This document shows, one piece after another, positions 23,973 through 32,954 of a DNA stretch of 49,233 nt. The DNA comes from Streptomyces sp. ST2-7A (GTDB lineage Bacteria > Actinomycetota > Actinomycetes > Streptomycetales > Streptomycetaceae), in contig NZ_JAJUWS010000047.1 of assembly GCF_021390475.1 (NCBI RefSeq), forward strand, positions 1 to 49,233, written 5' to 3'. The number at the start of each line of letters is the position of its first letter. Positions within the stretch are counted from its first letter, which is position 1. The notes beneath the pieces are model-generated. The model saw only the letters and a program-made list of their open reading frames with translations, searched no databases and had not been told where the DNA came from. A program made the position numbers and the translations under genes.

Positions 23973-24569
23973 ATGTCTGATTTGCCGCAAATATTCTCGC
24001 CAGTCGTGGTGGCCCCCTCCCCCGCGTGGTCGGCGGCGGGTGCGGAACTGGCCGAGGAGGTCAGCCGGCTGCTGGGCCCCGACGTCACCCGGGTGGCCCA
24101 CATCGGCAGCACCGCCGTCCCCGGCATGGCCGCCAAGCCGGTGCTCGACCTCCAGGCCGGTACCGAACTGTCCCTGGACGCGGCCGAGGAGAAGTTCTCC
24201 GCTCCCCTGGCCGAGCTGGGCTTCGTCCTCTCGCCCCACCGTCGGGACCATGTGCCCGCCGGCCGGGACGACGAACCGGAGCTGTGGGCCAAGCGCCTGT
24301 GGCTGCGGCGCGGCGGGCCCGAGGGGGACGTCAATCTCCACCTCCGTCGCGAGGGTTCGCCCAACCTCCGGTTGGCGCTGCTGTTCCGGGACTGGTTCCG
24401 TGCCCACCCAGAGGCCGTGCCGGGGTATTCCGCCTTCAAGCGTGTCCTCGCCCGGCACGTCACCGACCTCGCCGCCTACAGCGACGTCAAGGACCCCGTG
24501 GTGGACGTCCTGGTGGAGATCGCGGAGGGCTGGGCCACCCGCACCGGGTGGCAACCGCCGGAGAGGTGA
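23973..24569 (+). CDS. GrpB family protein (nucleotidyltransferase-like)
   Basis: The 198-aa protein has the GrpB/UPF0157 signature 'VTRVAHIGSTAVPGMAAKPV' followed by LDL, then 'GDVNLHLRREGSPNLRLALL' and 'FRDWFRAHP'. The family resembles the C-terminal domain of some CoaE proteins and has a nucleotidyltransferase-like fold; its reaction is not established. The first ten codons are AT-rich compared with the rest. It converges on the dipeptidase gene. Confidence 0.85.
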   Translation: MSDLPQIFSPVVVAPSPAWSAAGAELAEEVSRLLGPDVTRVAHIGSTAVPGMAAKPVLDLQAGTELSLDAAEEKFSAPLAELGFVLSPHRRDHVPAGRDDEPELWAKRLWLRRGGPEGDVNLHLRREGSPNLRLALLFRDWFRAHPEAVPGYSAFKRVLARHVTDLAAYSDVKDPVVDVLVEIAEGWATRTGWQPPER

Positions 24570-25043
24570 GCTCCCGGCACCGGGGTCCACGCCGGGACCT
24601 CCGGCGGGACCTCCGCCGGGACTTCCGGCGGGTCCGCACCGGGCCGACGCCCCGGGCCCATGGAACGGGCGCACGAGGGTCCGGTACGACCGCACCCGAC
24701 GTACGCGGGTCCGCCGCACGAGGGCCCGGACGCCCGGGGCCTGTCACGCATGACCCCGGTGCGTCCGGGTCCGGACGCACGGACCCGGGAGGCGGGCTCC
24801 GGGAGGCGCGCCGGACGCACGCGGGTCCGAGGCGGGTGGCCCCGGCCCGGTGACCCCGGTACGCGTGGGCCCGGGGCACTCGGGGCCGTAGACGTGGCCA
24901 CCGGACGCCCGGGACCCATCCCGCGTGGCCCGGGCCACGCGGGCCCCGTACCCATGGCCCCGTACCCATGGCCCCGTACGCGAAGGGCGGGGCGCGGGAC
25001 GGTCGTGCCCGTCCCACGCCCCGCCGATGGATCCGACAGCGGT
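24570..25043. repeat. Palindrome- and repeat-rich convergent intergenic region
   Basis: Contains a perfect 24-bp palindrome at 24920-24943, an inverted repeat of two 10-bp arms with 2-bp spacer at 24759-24780 (GTGCGTCCGG/CCGGACGCAC), 2.6 copies of a 14-bp unit GCCCCGTACCCATG at 24943-24979, and many copies of GGGTCCG/CGGACCC-like words. No gene recognised on either strand. Confidence 0.6.
24986..25025. terminator. 17-bp stem hairpin terminator (one mismatch)
   Basis: 24986-25002 and 25009-25025 pair over 17 positions with one mismatch and a 6-nt loop. It lies 18 bp beyond the dipeptidase stop and 416 bp after the GrpB stop; suited to end both convergent transcripts. Confidence 0.7.
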
Positions 25044-26339
25044 TCAGGAGCCGGTGACCGGCTCCCCCCGCCGTCCCGCCGTCCCCACCGGGGTGTCGAG
25101 GTCCTCGATGCGGGCGATCGACGGTCCCCGGGTGCGGCGCAGCGCCCGGGCGGTGGACTCCGCGTCCCCCAGCGCCCGCAGGGCGTTCTCCCGGGTCAGC
25201 TTGGCCAGGTCCCGCTCCGACCATCCCCGACGCGTCAACTCGGCGATCAGCGTCGGGTAGCCGGCGACGCTCTCCAGCCCGCGAGGCAGGAAGCTCGTGC
25301 CGTCGTAGTCGCCGCCGATGCCGATGTGGTCCACTCCGGCGACCTCCCGCATGTGGTCCAGGTGATCGGCGACGGTGGCCGGCGTCGCGACCGGCCGCGG
25401 GTCCCGGGCCTCGAACTCCCGATGCGCCCGCATCGCCGCCGGCGTGGTGTCCAGCGGGTGCAGGCCGGCGGCCCGCAGGTTGGCGTCCGCACGCTCGGTC
25501 CAGGCCCCGGCCTCCGGGAGAATGAACTTCGGCACGAAGGTCGCCATCGCCACCCCGCCGTTGACCCGCAGCGCGGCCAGCACGTCGTCGGGTACGTTGC
25601 GGGGGTGGTCGCAGACCGCCCGGGCCGAGGAGTGCGAGAAGATCACCGGCGCCTCGGTGACCCGCAGCGCGTCCCGCATGGTGGTCGCGGCGACGTGCGA
25701 GAGGTCCACCAGCATCCCGAGCCGGTTCATCTCCCGCACCACCTCCTCGCCGAAGGCCGACAGGCCGTCGTGGCGGGGGGCGTCGGTCGCCGAATCGGCC
25801 CAGTCGATGGTGTCGTTGTGGGTCAGCGTCATGTACCGCACGCCCAGTCGGTGGAAGGCGCGCAGCGTCGCCAGGGAATTGGCGATCGAGTGCCCGCCCT
25901 CGGCGCCCATCAGCGAGGCGATCCGCCCCTCGACCAGGGCGGCCTCCACGTCCGCGACGCACACCGCCGGCCGGAACGTCTCCGGGTAGCGGTCGATCAG
26001 CAGCCGCACCGCGTCGATCTGCTCCAGGCAGGCGGCCACCGCGCGGTCCCCGGCGAAGTCGGCGCGCACGTACACCGACCAGAACTGCGCCCCCACGCCG
26101 CCCGCCCGCAGCCGGGGGATGTCGGTGTGCAGGTGGTCGGAGCGGTCCCCGGCCAGGTCGCAGCGGTCCAGGTCGTAGCCGACCTGTTCGCGCAGCGCCC
26201 AGGGCAGGTCGTTGTGCCCGTCGAGCACGGGGTGGCGGGCCAGCAGCGCCCGGGCCCGGGCGAGATCGGCCTCCCCCGGCCCGGTGGCCGAAGCGGTGTC
26301 CTGCCCGGCGTCCGACGTGACGTCCGGCGCGGCGCTCAT
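25044..26339 (-). CDS. Membrane-dipeptidase family (M19) metallopeptidase
   Basis: Zinc dipeptidase of the renal dipeptidase type, hydrolysing dipeptides including those with a C-terminal D-residue. Metal ligands are seen in 'VLDGHNDLPWALR' (His42, Asp44), 'SLMGAEGGHSI' (Glu), 'MLVDLSHVAA' (His) and 'PVIFSHSSARAVCDHPRNVP' (His). 'HIGIGGDYDG' carries the conserved Asp. At 431 aa it is slightly long, with Ala/Thr-rich N-terminal residues and no signal peptide, so cytosolic here. It is the last gene of a tight operon: its ATG overlaps the purE stop by 4 bp. Confidence 0.93.
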   Translation of the reverse strand: MSAAPDVTSDAGQDTASATGPGEADLARARALLARHPVLDGHNDLPWALREQVGYDLDRCDLAGDRSDHLHTDIPRLRAGGVGAQFWSVYVRADFAGDRAVAACLEQIDAVRLLIDRYPETFRPAVCVADVEAALVEGRIASLMGAEGGHSIANSLATLRAFHRLGVRYMTLTHNDTIDWADSATDAPRHDGLSAFGEEVVREMNRLGMLVDLSHVAATTMRDALRVTEAPVIFSHSSARAVCDHPRNVPDDVLAALRVNGGVAMATFVPKFILPEAGAWTERADANLRAAGLHPLDTTPAAMRAHREFEARDPRPVATPATVADHLDHMREVAGVDHIGIGGDYDGTSFLPRGLESVAGYPTLIAELTRRGWSERDLAKLTRENALRALGDAESTARALRRTRGPSIARIEDLDTPVGTAGRRGEPVTGS

Positions 26340-26929
26340 CCGGCCGAGCCGAAGCCGAAGCCGGTGTCCCCCGCCAGCCGGGCGCGCAGTGAGCGGCCCT
26401 TGTGCTCGGCCTGCTCGCGCAGTCGGCCCTGGAAGTCACCCATCTTCTCCAGCAGGGCGGGGTCGGCGGCGGCCAGGATCCGGACGGCCAGCAGGCCCGC
26501 GTTGCGCGCCCCACCCACCGAGACGGTCGCCACCGGGACACCGGCGGGCATCTGCACGATGGAGAGCAGCGAGTCCATGCCGTCCAGGTGCTTGAGCGGG
26601 ACGGGCACTCCGATCACCGGCAGGGGCGTCACGGAGGCGAGCATCCCCGGCAGGTGGGCGGCGCCACCCGCGCCGGCGACGATCACCCGCAGGCCCCGTT
26701 CGGCGGCCCGCTCGCCGTAGGCGATCATCTCGTGCGGCATCCGGTGGGCGGAGACCACGTCCACCTCGTGCGGGATGCCGAACTCCTCGAGGGCCTTCGC
26801 CGCGCCCTCCATGACCGGCCAGTCGCTGTCGGAGCCCATCACGATCCCCACCAGGGGGGCGGCGCCGGCGGGGCGTCCCGCGCTCTCGGCCGCGTCGGGG
26901 ACCTCGGTACTGTCGGGGGCGTCGCTCAT
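26336..26929 (-). CDS. purE: N5-carboxyaminoimidazole ribonucleotide mutase
   Basis: Converts N5-CAIR to CAIR in purine synthesis. Signatures: 'VGIVMGSDSDWPVMEGAAKA', 'DVVSAHRMPHEMIAYGERA' (His62 region), 'VIVAGAGGAAHLPGMLAS', 'LLSIVQMPAGVPVATVSVG'. Length 197 aa; the first 25 residues are a Ser/Ala/Pro-rich extension before the core. ATG 26929 overlaps the purK stop (ATGA) and its own stop overlaps the dipeptidase start, so the three genes are translationally coupled. Confidence 0.96.
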   Translation of the reverse strand: MSDAPDSTEVPDAAESAGRPAGAAPLVGIVMGSDSDWPVMEGAAKALEEFGIPHEVDVVSAHRMPHEMIAYGERAAERGLRVIVAGAGGAAHLPGMLASVTPLPVIGVPVPLKHLDGMDSLLSIVQMPAGVPVATVSVGGARNAGLLAVRILAAADPALLEKMGDFQGRLREQAEHKGRSLRARLAGDTGFGFGSAG

Positions 26930-28140
26930 TCGGTGATCGTTCCTCGCAGGTAGTCGGCGGCGTGCCGGGCGCGCTCGCGCACCTCGGCCAGGTCGGAGCC
27001 GTACGCGGTGACGTGCCCGACCTTGCGGCCCGGCTTCACCTCCTTGCCGTACATGCTCACGCACAGCCCCGGGTCGCGGGCCATGCAGTGCAGGTACCCC
27101 CGGTACATGTCGGGGTAGTCGCCGCCCAGCACGTTGGCCATGACCGTCCAGGGGGCGCGCGGGCGGGGGTCGCCGAGCGGCAGGTCGAGCACGGCGCGCA
27201 GGTGGTTGGCGAACTGCGAGGTGACCGCGCCCTCCCGGCTCCAGTGGCCGGAGTTGTGCGGGCGCATGGCCAACTCGTTGACCAGCACGCGGCCATCGGC
27301 GGTCTCGAACAGTTCCACGGCGAGGTGGCCGACCACGTCCAGTTCGGCGGCGATCCGCAGCGCCAGTGCCTGGGCGTCCAGGGCCCGCTCCTCCGGCAGC
27401 TCGGGGGCGGGTGCGATGACGGTGTCGCACACGCCGTCCACCTGGACGGACTCCACGACCGGATAGGCGACGGCCTGCCCGTGCGGGGAGCGGACCACGT
27501 TGGCGGCCAGTTCGCGGACGAAGGGGACCTTCTCCTCGGCGAGGACCGGGACGCCGGCGCGGAAGGGTTCGCGGGCCTCCTCGGCGGTGCGCACCACCCA
27601 TACGCCCTTGCCGTCGTAGCCGCCGCGCACGGTCTTGAGGATCACCGGCACGGCGAGGTCACCGGGGTCGCCCCGCTTCCCGGCCGTGTTCGCGCCCACC
27701 TCACCCGCGGGGTGGGCGGCGCTCCCGCCCGCGATCTCGGCGGCGAAGCGGGCGACGTCGGCCGGGTCGGCGACGATCCGGTGCCGGGGGCAGGGCACGC
27801 CGAGCGCGGAGAGCCGGGCGCGCATGACGCCCTTGTCCCGGGCGTGCTCCAGGGCGTCGGGGCCGGGCCGGATCACCACCCCCTCCGCCCGGAGCGCGCG
27901 CAGGTGCTCCAGCGGCACGTGCTCGTGGTCGAAGGTGATCACGTCACACTTCGACGCGAAGTCACGCAGTGTGTCGAAGTCACGGTAATCGCCGATCACC
28001 GGATCGCGGACCACAAGCGCCGCGGAGTCCTGGGGGGTGTCGCTGAGAAGCCTGAAATCGATGCCGAGCGGGATGCCCGCCTCGTGGGTCATACGGGCGA
28101 GCTGGCCGCCGCCGACCATGCCGACTACGGGGAATGTCAC
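26926..28140 (-). CDS. purK: N5-carboxyaminoimidazole ribonucleotide synthase
   Basis: ATP-grasp enzyme carboxylating AIR with bicarbonate, upstream of PurE. 'VVGMVGGGQLARMTHEAG' (N-terminal nucleotide-binding loop), 'ITFDHEHVPLEHL', 'VILKTVRGGYDGKGVWVV' (ATP-grasp loop) and 'LVNELAMRPHNSGHWS' are present. Residues about 138-161 (Gly/Ala/Pro-rich) form an insert in the ATP-grasp region not seen in homologues I remember. GTG 28140 follows TACTCT by 6 nt on the minus strand, so the message is probably leaderless. Confidence 0.96.
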   Translation of the reverse strand: MTFPVVGMVGGGQLARMTHEAGIPLGIDFRLLSDTPQDSAALVVRDPVIGDYRDFDTLRDFASKCDVITFDHEHVPLEHLRALRAEGVVIRPGPDALEHARDKGVMRARLSALGVPCPRHRIVADPADVARFAAEIAGGSAAHPAGEVGANTAGKRGDPGDLAVPVILKTVRGGYDGKGVWVVRTAEEAREPFRAGVPVLAEEKVPFVRELAANVVRSPHGQAVAYPVVESVQVDGVCDTVIAPAPELPEERALDAQALALRIAAELDVVGHLAVELFETADGRVLVNELAMRPHNSGHWSREGAVTSQFANHLRAVLDLPLGDPRPRAPWTVMANVLGGDYPDMYRGYLHCMARDPGLCVSMYGKEVKPGRKVGHVTAYGSDLAEVRERARHAADYLRGTITE

Positions 28141-28285
28141 GGACTCAGAGTAGCGGCCGCCCCGACCGTCGGCGGCGACGGGCGGCCCCGGCGGAGGGTG
28201 GGAGCGCCGGACGGCGACCGGGAACCGGCGAGATCGGCCGGATCGGAACAGGGACTCGGAGGGGTGGTCTGATTAGCATGGCGAG

Positions 28286-28888
28286 ATGAATCGTTCCCCC
28301 GGGTTGCGGCTCCGTCTGCGCCGTCTGGTGCGCGAGGCCGGCCGCTTCGGCACCGTGGGGGCCGTCGGCCTGGTGGTGAACGTGTTCGTCTTCAACCTCT
28401 GCCGCCAGGGGGTCGGGCTGGGCGCCGTCCGGTCCGGGGTGATCGCCACCGCCTGCGCCATCTGCACCACCTACCTGGGCAACCGGTACTGGACCTACGC
28501 CCACGCCGACAAGAGCCGGCGGCGCCGCGAGGCCGGCCTCTTCCTGGTCTTCTCGGGGGCGGGAATGGTGCTGGAGAACGGGGTGCTCGCCCTCTCGCAC
28601 CACGGGCTGGGCCTGACCTCGGCGACCGCCGACAACGTCGCGAAGAACGTGATCGGTCTCGGCCTGGCCTCGCTCTTCCGCTTCTGGGCCTACCGCACCT
28701 GGGTCTTCCGGGGCGCCCGGAGTCGAGGCGGGGCGGCCGTCGCGGCAGGGCCGTCGGCGACGACACCGATCGGGGCCAACCCGGAGCGGCCGACCGGGCC
28801 GCCGGTGCCGGTGCCGGCCGGGCCGGGCGCGCCCGGGGTCAGCGCTCCTCCGGCGGACAGGCCCCGGCCGGCTCCGCCTCCCTGCTGA
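28286..28888 (+). CDS. GtrA family membrane protein
   Basis: Small membrane protein with four predicted helices ('FGTVGAVGLVVNVFVFNL', 'SGVIATACAICTTYLGNRYW', 'GLFLVFSGAGMVLENGVLAL', 'VAKNVIGLGLASLFRFWAYR') and the family ending 'FRFWAYRTWVF'. GtrA proteins are thought to flip or assist polyprenyl-linked sugars in wall or surface polysaccharide assembly. A Pro/Ala/Gly-rich tail of about 50 residues is unusual, and its last 50 bp overlap the end of the convergent histidine kinase gene. The start is ATG 28286, with GATTAG about 15 nt upstream. Confidence 0.88.
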   Translation: MNRSPGLRLRLRRLVREAGRFGTVGAVGLVVNVFVFNLCRQGVGLGAVRSGVIATACAICTTYLGNRYWTYAHADKSRRRREAGLFLVFSGAGMVLENGVLALSHHGLGLTSATADNVAKNVIGLGLASLFRFWAYRTWVFRGARSRGGAAVAAGPSATTPIGANPERPTGPPVPVPAGPGAPGVSAPPADRPRPAPPPC

Positions 28889-30104
28889 GGAACAGCGCGA
28901 AGACCGGTGGTTGGAGTTGGAGCAACTCCAACCGTCCTCCGTCGGCCTCGGCCAGGTCGCGGGCGACCGCCAGCCCCAGGCCGGTGGAGTTCCGGCCGCT
29001 CACCGAGCGTTCGAAGACCCGCGAGCCGAGTACGGGGGGCACTCCGGGGCCGGCGTCGGTGACCTCGACCACCACCTGGTTGCCGGCGGTGCGGGTGCGC
29101 AGCGCCACCGTGCCGGCACCGTGCATCAGGGAGTTCTCCACCAGGGTGGCGAGCACCTGCGAGACCGCGCCGGGGGTGCCGACCGCCCGCAGGCGCGGCT
29201 TGCCGGAGTGGACGACCGCCCGGCCGACCGCCCGGTACGCCGGGCGCCACTCCTCCACCTGTTGCAGCACGATCTCGTCGAGGTCGAAGCCGACCGCCGA
29301 GCCCAGGCGCGGATCACGGGAGTTGGTGAGCAGCCGCTGCACCACATCCGTCAGGCGCTCCACCTGGGCCAGCGCGATCGCCGCCTCCTCCTTCACGATC
29401 TCCGGGTCCTCGGTGACGATGATCTCCTCCAGCCGCATGGACAGCGCGGTCAGCGGGGTGCGCAGCTGGTGGGAGGCGTCGGCCGCCAGCCGGCGCTCGG
29501 CGGTGATCATGCGCGCGATGCGTTCGGCGCTGGCGTCCAGAACGTCGGCGACGCGGTCCAGCTCCGGCACCCCGTAGCGGCGGTGGCGGGGGCGCGGATC
29601 GCCGGATCCGAGGCGTTCGGCGGCCTCGGCGAGGTCGGTCAACGGCGCGGAGACCCGGCGGGCCTGGCGCACCGCCAGCAGGATCGCGGAGATCACGGCC
29701 AGCCCGGCGACGGTGAGGATGATGAACAGGGTCCGGCCGACCTCGTCGCCGATGACGTCGCGGGACTGCTGCACGGTGACGACCTCGCCCCGGGCGCCGG
29801 CCTCCGAGCCCTGGATGACGCCGCCCTCGGGCTCCTTCCCGAGGGTGAGCGGCTCCTCGCCGACCAGGTCGATGATCACGTACCGGTCGCCCGGTACCGA
29901 GGTGCGCATGCTCTCGGCGGTCACCCGCTCCCCGGCCACCAGCCGGCTCTCGACCACCGCGACCAGCCGGGCGGCCTCCGACTGGAGGCGTTCACGGGCC
30001 CCGCTCTCGATCGCCCGGGTCTCGACGATCACCAGCGAGACCCCGAAGACGGTGATCACGACGAGCACCACCGCGAGGATGGAGTTGATCAGACGGCGGC
30101 GCAC
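28839..30104 (-). CDS. Sensor histidine kinase
   Basis: The 421-aa kinase has two membrane helices (about 6-28 and 125-147) flanking an extracytoplasmic sensor of about 95 residues, a HAMP-like linker ('VRQARRVSAPLTDLAEAAER'), the H-box 'ADASHQLRTPLTAL' (His212), the N-box 'TLVENSLMHGAG', and G-boxes 'VTDAGPGVPP' and 'NSTGLGLAVARDLAEADGG'. It starts at GTG 30104, 10 nt after the response-regulator stop, so the two form one operon. The signal is unknown. Confidence 0.93.
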   Translation of the reverse strand: MRRRLINSILAVVLVVITVFGVSLVIVETRAIESGARERLQSEAARLVAVVESRLVAGERVTAESMRTSVPGDRYVIIDLVGEEPLTLGKEPEGGVIQGSEAGARGEVVTVQQSRDVIGDEVGRTLFIILTVAGLAVISAILLAVRQARRVSAPLTDLAEAAERLGSGDPRPRHRRYGVPELDRVADVLDASAERIARMITAERRLAADASHQLRTPLTALSMRLEEIIVTEDPEIVKEEAAIALAQVERLTDVVQRLLTNSRDPRLGSAVGFDLDEIVLQQVEEWRPAYRAVGRAVVHSGKPRLRAVGTPGAVSQVLATLVENSLMHGAGTVALRTRTAGNQVVVEVTDAGPGVPPVLGSRVFERSVSGRNSTGLGLAVARDLAEADGGRLELLQLQPPVFALFLSREAEPAGACPPEER

Positions 30105-30114
30105 GACGGTCGGA

Positions 30115-30792
<678 letters not shown>

Positions 30793-31361
30793 GTGGCGAT
30801 GGTAGACGGCGGGCACGGGGCGCCCGTGAACATCGGCGGAGGTGGAGGATTCCCGGGATGGGCCGGGCGGGAGAAACAGCGCGGGCCGGGCGGGGAAAAC
30901 GGAGCGGGCCGGCGATGGCGCGGGGCGCATGACGCCCCGCGGAATGGCGCGGGGGCGCGGCGGGGGATCCGGGTGTGGACGGACCGGAAGCGGTGTCGCG
31001 TCGGCACGTCCCGACGTCTTCACCCGAACGGGGACTCGTCGGGACCGGCGTCCACGGCCCCCGGCCGCGGAGGCGGGCCGGCGGGCAAGGGGGTCGATCC
31101 GGCTGTGGTGGCGGTGAGGATTCGGTGGTGGCGATTCGGCGACGGGTCCGGCGGGACGGTGCGGTGACGACACGGGGAACGGCGTCACGTGGTGGGCCGG
31201 GGTTCCGCGGCTGCGAGCGGCGCGTACGCTCCGCTCGTTGTCGCCGACCCCCGGCGCTCTCCTCCGTCCCCGGGGTTTCGTTCCCCGGGTCCCGTTTCCC
31301 GGCCGGGGATCACATTCGATCCCCGCTCGCGGTGTTCCCGCTCACCGGTGTTCCCGCTCGT
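30793..31361. other. Intergenic region, no gene seen
   Basis: 569 bp between two minus-strand genes. It holds a 9-bp stem hairpin at 30919-30941 (CGCGGGGCG/CGCCCCGCG, 5-nt loop), a plausible terminator for the anti-sigma-factor transcript, and near repeats of GGGCCGGGCGGG around 30861-30893. ORFs are low-complexity. Confidence 0.45.
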
Positions 31362-31823
31362 TCAGTCCCTCGGTTTGGGCACGGCCATCTCCGCCCAGAC
31401 GGTTTTGCCGGGCAGGGTCTCGTCACACAGGATGCCCCAGTTCGCGGAAAGCCTCTCCACGATGAACATGCCGTGCCCCCCGGGACGTCCCGGAACCCGT
31501 CCGGTCCGGGGTGCGGGCATGCCATCCCCCAGATCGGTGACCTCGATGTGCACGAGTTCCGTACCCCGGGTCAGGCTCATGGTCTGCGGACCGCCGCCGT
31601 GCAGACAGGCATTGGTGACCAGCTCGGACACGACGAGCAGCACGTCCTCGGTGAACGCCCTCCCCTCCTCGTCGTGCGGTGGGATCCAATTCCAGTCCTG
31701 CAGGGCCTCCCGGGCGAAGTCGCGGGCCCGGACCACGGGTCCGGGAACTCCTGCCAGGGACATCCGCCGAACGTCCGGCTGGGGCCCGGGGTCGCTGTGA
31801 GTGAACGGCCGGGCCGTGCTCAT
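31362..31823 (-). CDS. prsI: ATP-binding anti-sigma factor (SpoIIAB/RsbW-type), PrsI-like
   Basis: The 153-aa GHKL ATPase domain has the N-box 'VVSELVTNACLHGGGPQ', G1 'VTDLGDGMPAP' and G2 'GRPGGHGMFIVERLSANWG'. Such kinases bind a SigB/F-type sigma factor and phosphorylate an anti-anti-sigma protein. ATG 31823 has GAGGGGAGG upstream; longer in-frame starts give non-protein-like N-termini. Neighbours are a STAS protein and a SigB/F-type sigma gene. The symbol follows recall of the S. coelicolor sigI partner-switch (PrsI anti-sigma, ArsI anti-anti-sigma) and rests on context. Confidence 0.85.
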   Translation of the reverse strand: MSTARPFTHSDPGPQPDVRRMSLAGVPGPVVRARDFAREALQDWNWIPPHDEEGRAFTEDVLLVVSELVTNACLHGGGPQTMSLTRGTELVHIEVTDLGDGMPAPRTGRVPGRPGGHGMFIVERLSANWGILCDETLPGKTVWAEMAVPKPRD

Positions 31824-32291
31824 GCGCGCCTCCCCTCGCCTCGTCGCCGTTTCGGTGATCGCCGCTCCGGACGCGCGGTGCCCCCCGCGGGGATCCGTGC
31901 GGCGTTCCGTGATACGTCGCGCCATCGGTCTCTCGTCGCTTTCGTCCATCGCGGTGTTCGCGGCCGGGGTGACCTGTCCATCCGGTCCCCCCTCCGCGCC
32001 GGACTCTCCGTTCCGGTCCGGTGTGACGGGTCTCCTGCCCGGGGTTCCTCGAACGACACCCATGGATTCGGGTGAATCCTGTGACCCGCGCCGCGCCGGG
32101 GACGAGCGCGTCGAACCCGTGCTCCGGGGGGTGTACGAAGCGGTTCGGAGGGTTTCCACGACACGGCACCGCGTCGGAACGACGAAACGGAGGTCACGGC
32201 AGGCCTTTCCGTTGGGGCAGGCCGAGGCGGGGACCCCGTGTCACGGGTGTCCCGCTCGGGGCTCTCGCCACGGTCACGACGGGCGGAACCC
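31824..32291. other. Intergenic region between anti-sigma and STAS genes
   Basis: 468 bp of GC-rich sequence with ORFs on both strands whose translations are Arg/Pro/Gly-rich; no family recognised. The size suggests separate promoters for the two minus-strand genes. Confidence 0.4.
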
Positions 32292-32672
32292 TCAACCGGC
32301 GTCGACGGCGGCCAGGGCCGTCTCAAGAGTGTCGTGCACGGCGAAGACGGCATCGGCGCCGGTGATCTCGAACACCCGCGAGACCGCGGGCGACATCGCG
32401 GCGAGGTGCACCGCGCCGCCGGCCTCCTCGATCTCCATCCGAGCCGCCAGGAGGGTGTTCAACCCCGTGGAGTCACAGAAGCCGAGCCCCGCACAGTCGA
32501 TTACGATGGGATAACGGCCCTCGGAGACGCAGGCGTCGATCGCCTCCTTCAACAGATCGACCGAATGGTGATCCAACTCACCACGCGGAGCGATCACCGC
32601 ACCGACCTCGCGTCGGTGCACCTCAACCCCGAACTGAGGTCGATGGGCACTCCCCGACGTCACGCGATCCAT
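32292..32672 (-). CDS. arsI: STAS-domain anti-anti-sigma factor, ArsI-like
   Basis: The 126-aa STAS protein has the core 'GAVIAPRGELDHHSVDLLKE' and the phosphorylation loop 'IVIDCAGLGFCDSTGLNTLL', with the regulatory Ser in DSTG. Unphosphorylated, it should bind the anti-sigma kinase and free the sigma factor. ATG 32672 follows GAAGGGG by about 6 nt; an in-frame ATG cluster at 32696-32702 is the alternative. It is divergent from the sigma factor gene. The symbol is by context and recall only. Confidence 0.85.
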   Translation of the reverse strand: MDRVTSGSAHRPQFGVEVHRREVGAVIAPRGELDHHSVDLLKEAIDACVSEGRYPIVIDCAGLGFCDSTGLNTLLAARMEIEEAGGAVHLAAMSPAVSRVFEITGADAVFAVHDTLETALAAVDAG

Positions 32673-32954
32673 GCACACCCCTTCAAGGTTCACCATCATC
32701 ACTCGGGGGCCTCGAAGCGAGCCGGACCCTACCGATAGGTTCGCACCTTATCCCCAGAGCCCGTCCCCGAACAGCCGCCCACCACCGGCAAAACCGGACA
32801 ACGCAGACATAAAGAATTTGCCCCCGAAGACGCATCCCCGGTAAGGGTGAGGGCAGAAGACCCCTTGAATGCGACGGCTCCCGGAGGCGCGCACTCCGCA
32901 CCACACGACGGCATCGGCCGCCACACACCGAAGAACTCCACGGAGGACAACACC

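Noticed and set aside
24487..26720. Long open frames on both strands (684-686 codons) over the dipeptidase/purE region
   Set aside because: Shadows of the dipeptidase and purE genes; Arg/Gly-rich with no motif.
32847..32954. Upstream GTG start extending the sigma factor by 36 residues
   Set aside because: ATG 32955 has a good GGAGG at proper spacing, and the extension is not family-like.
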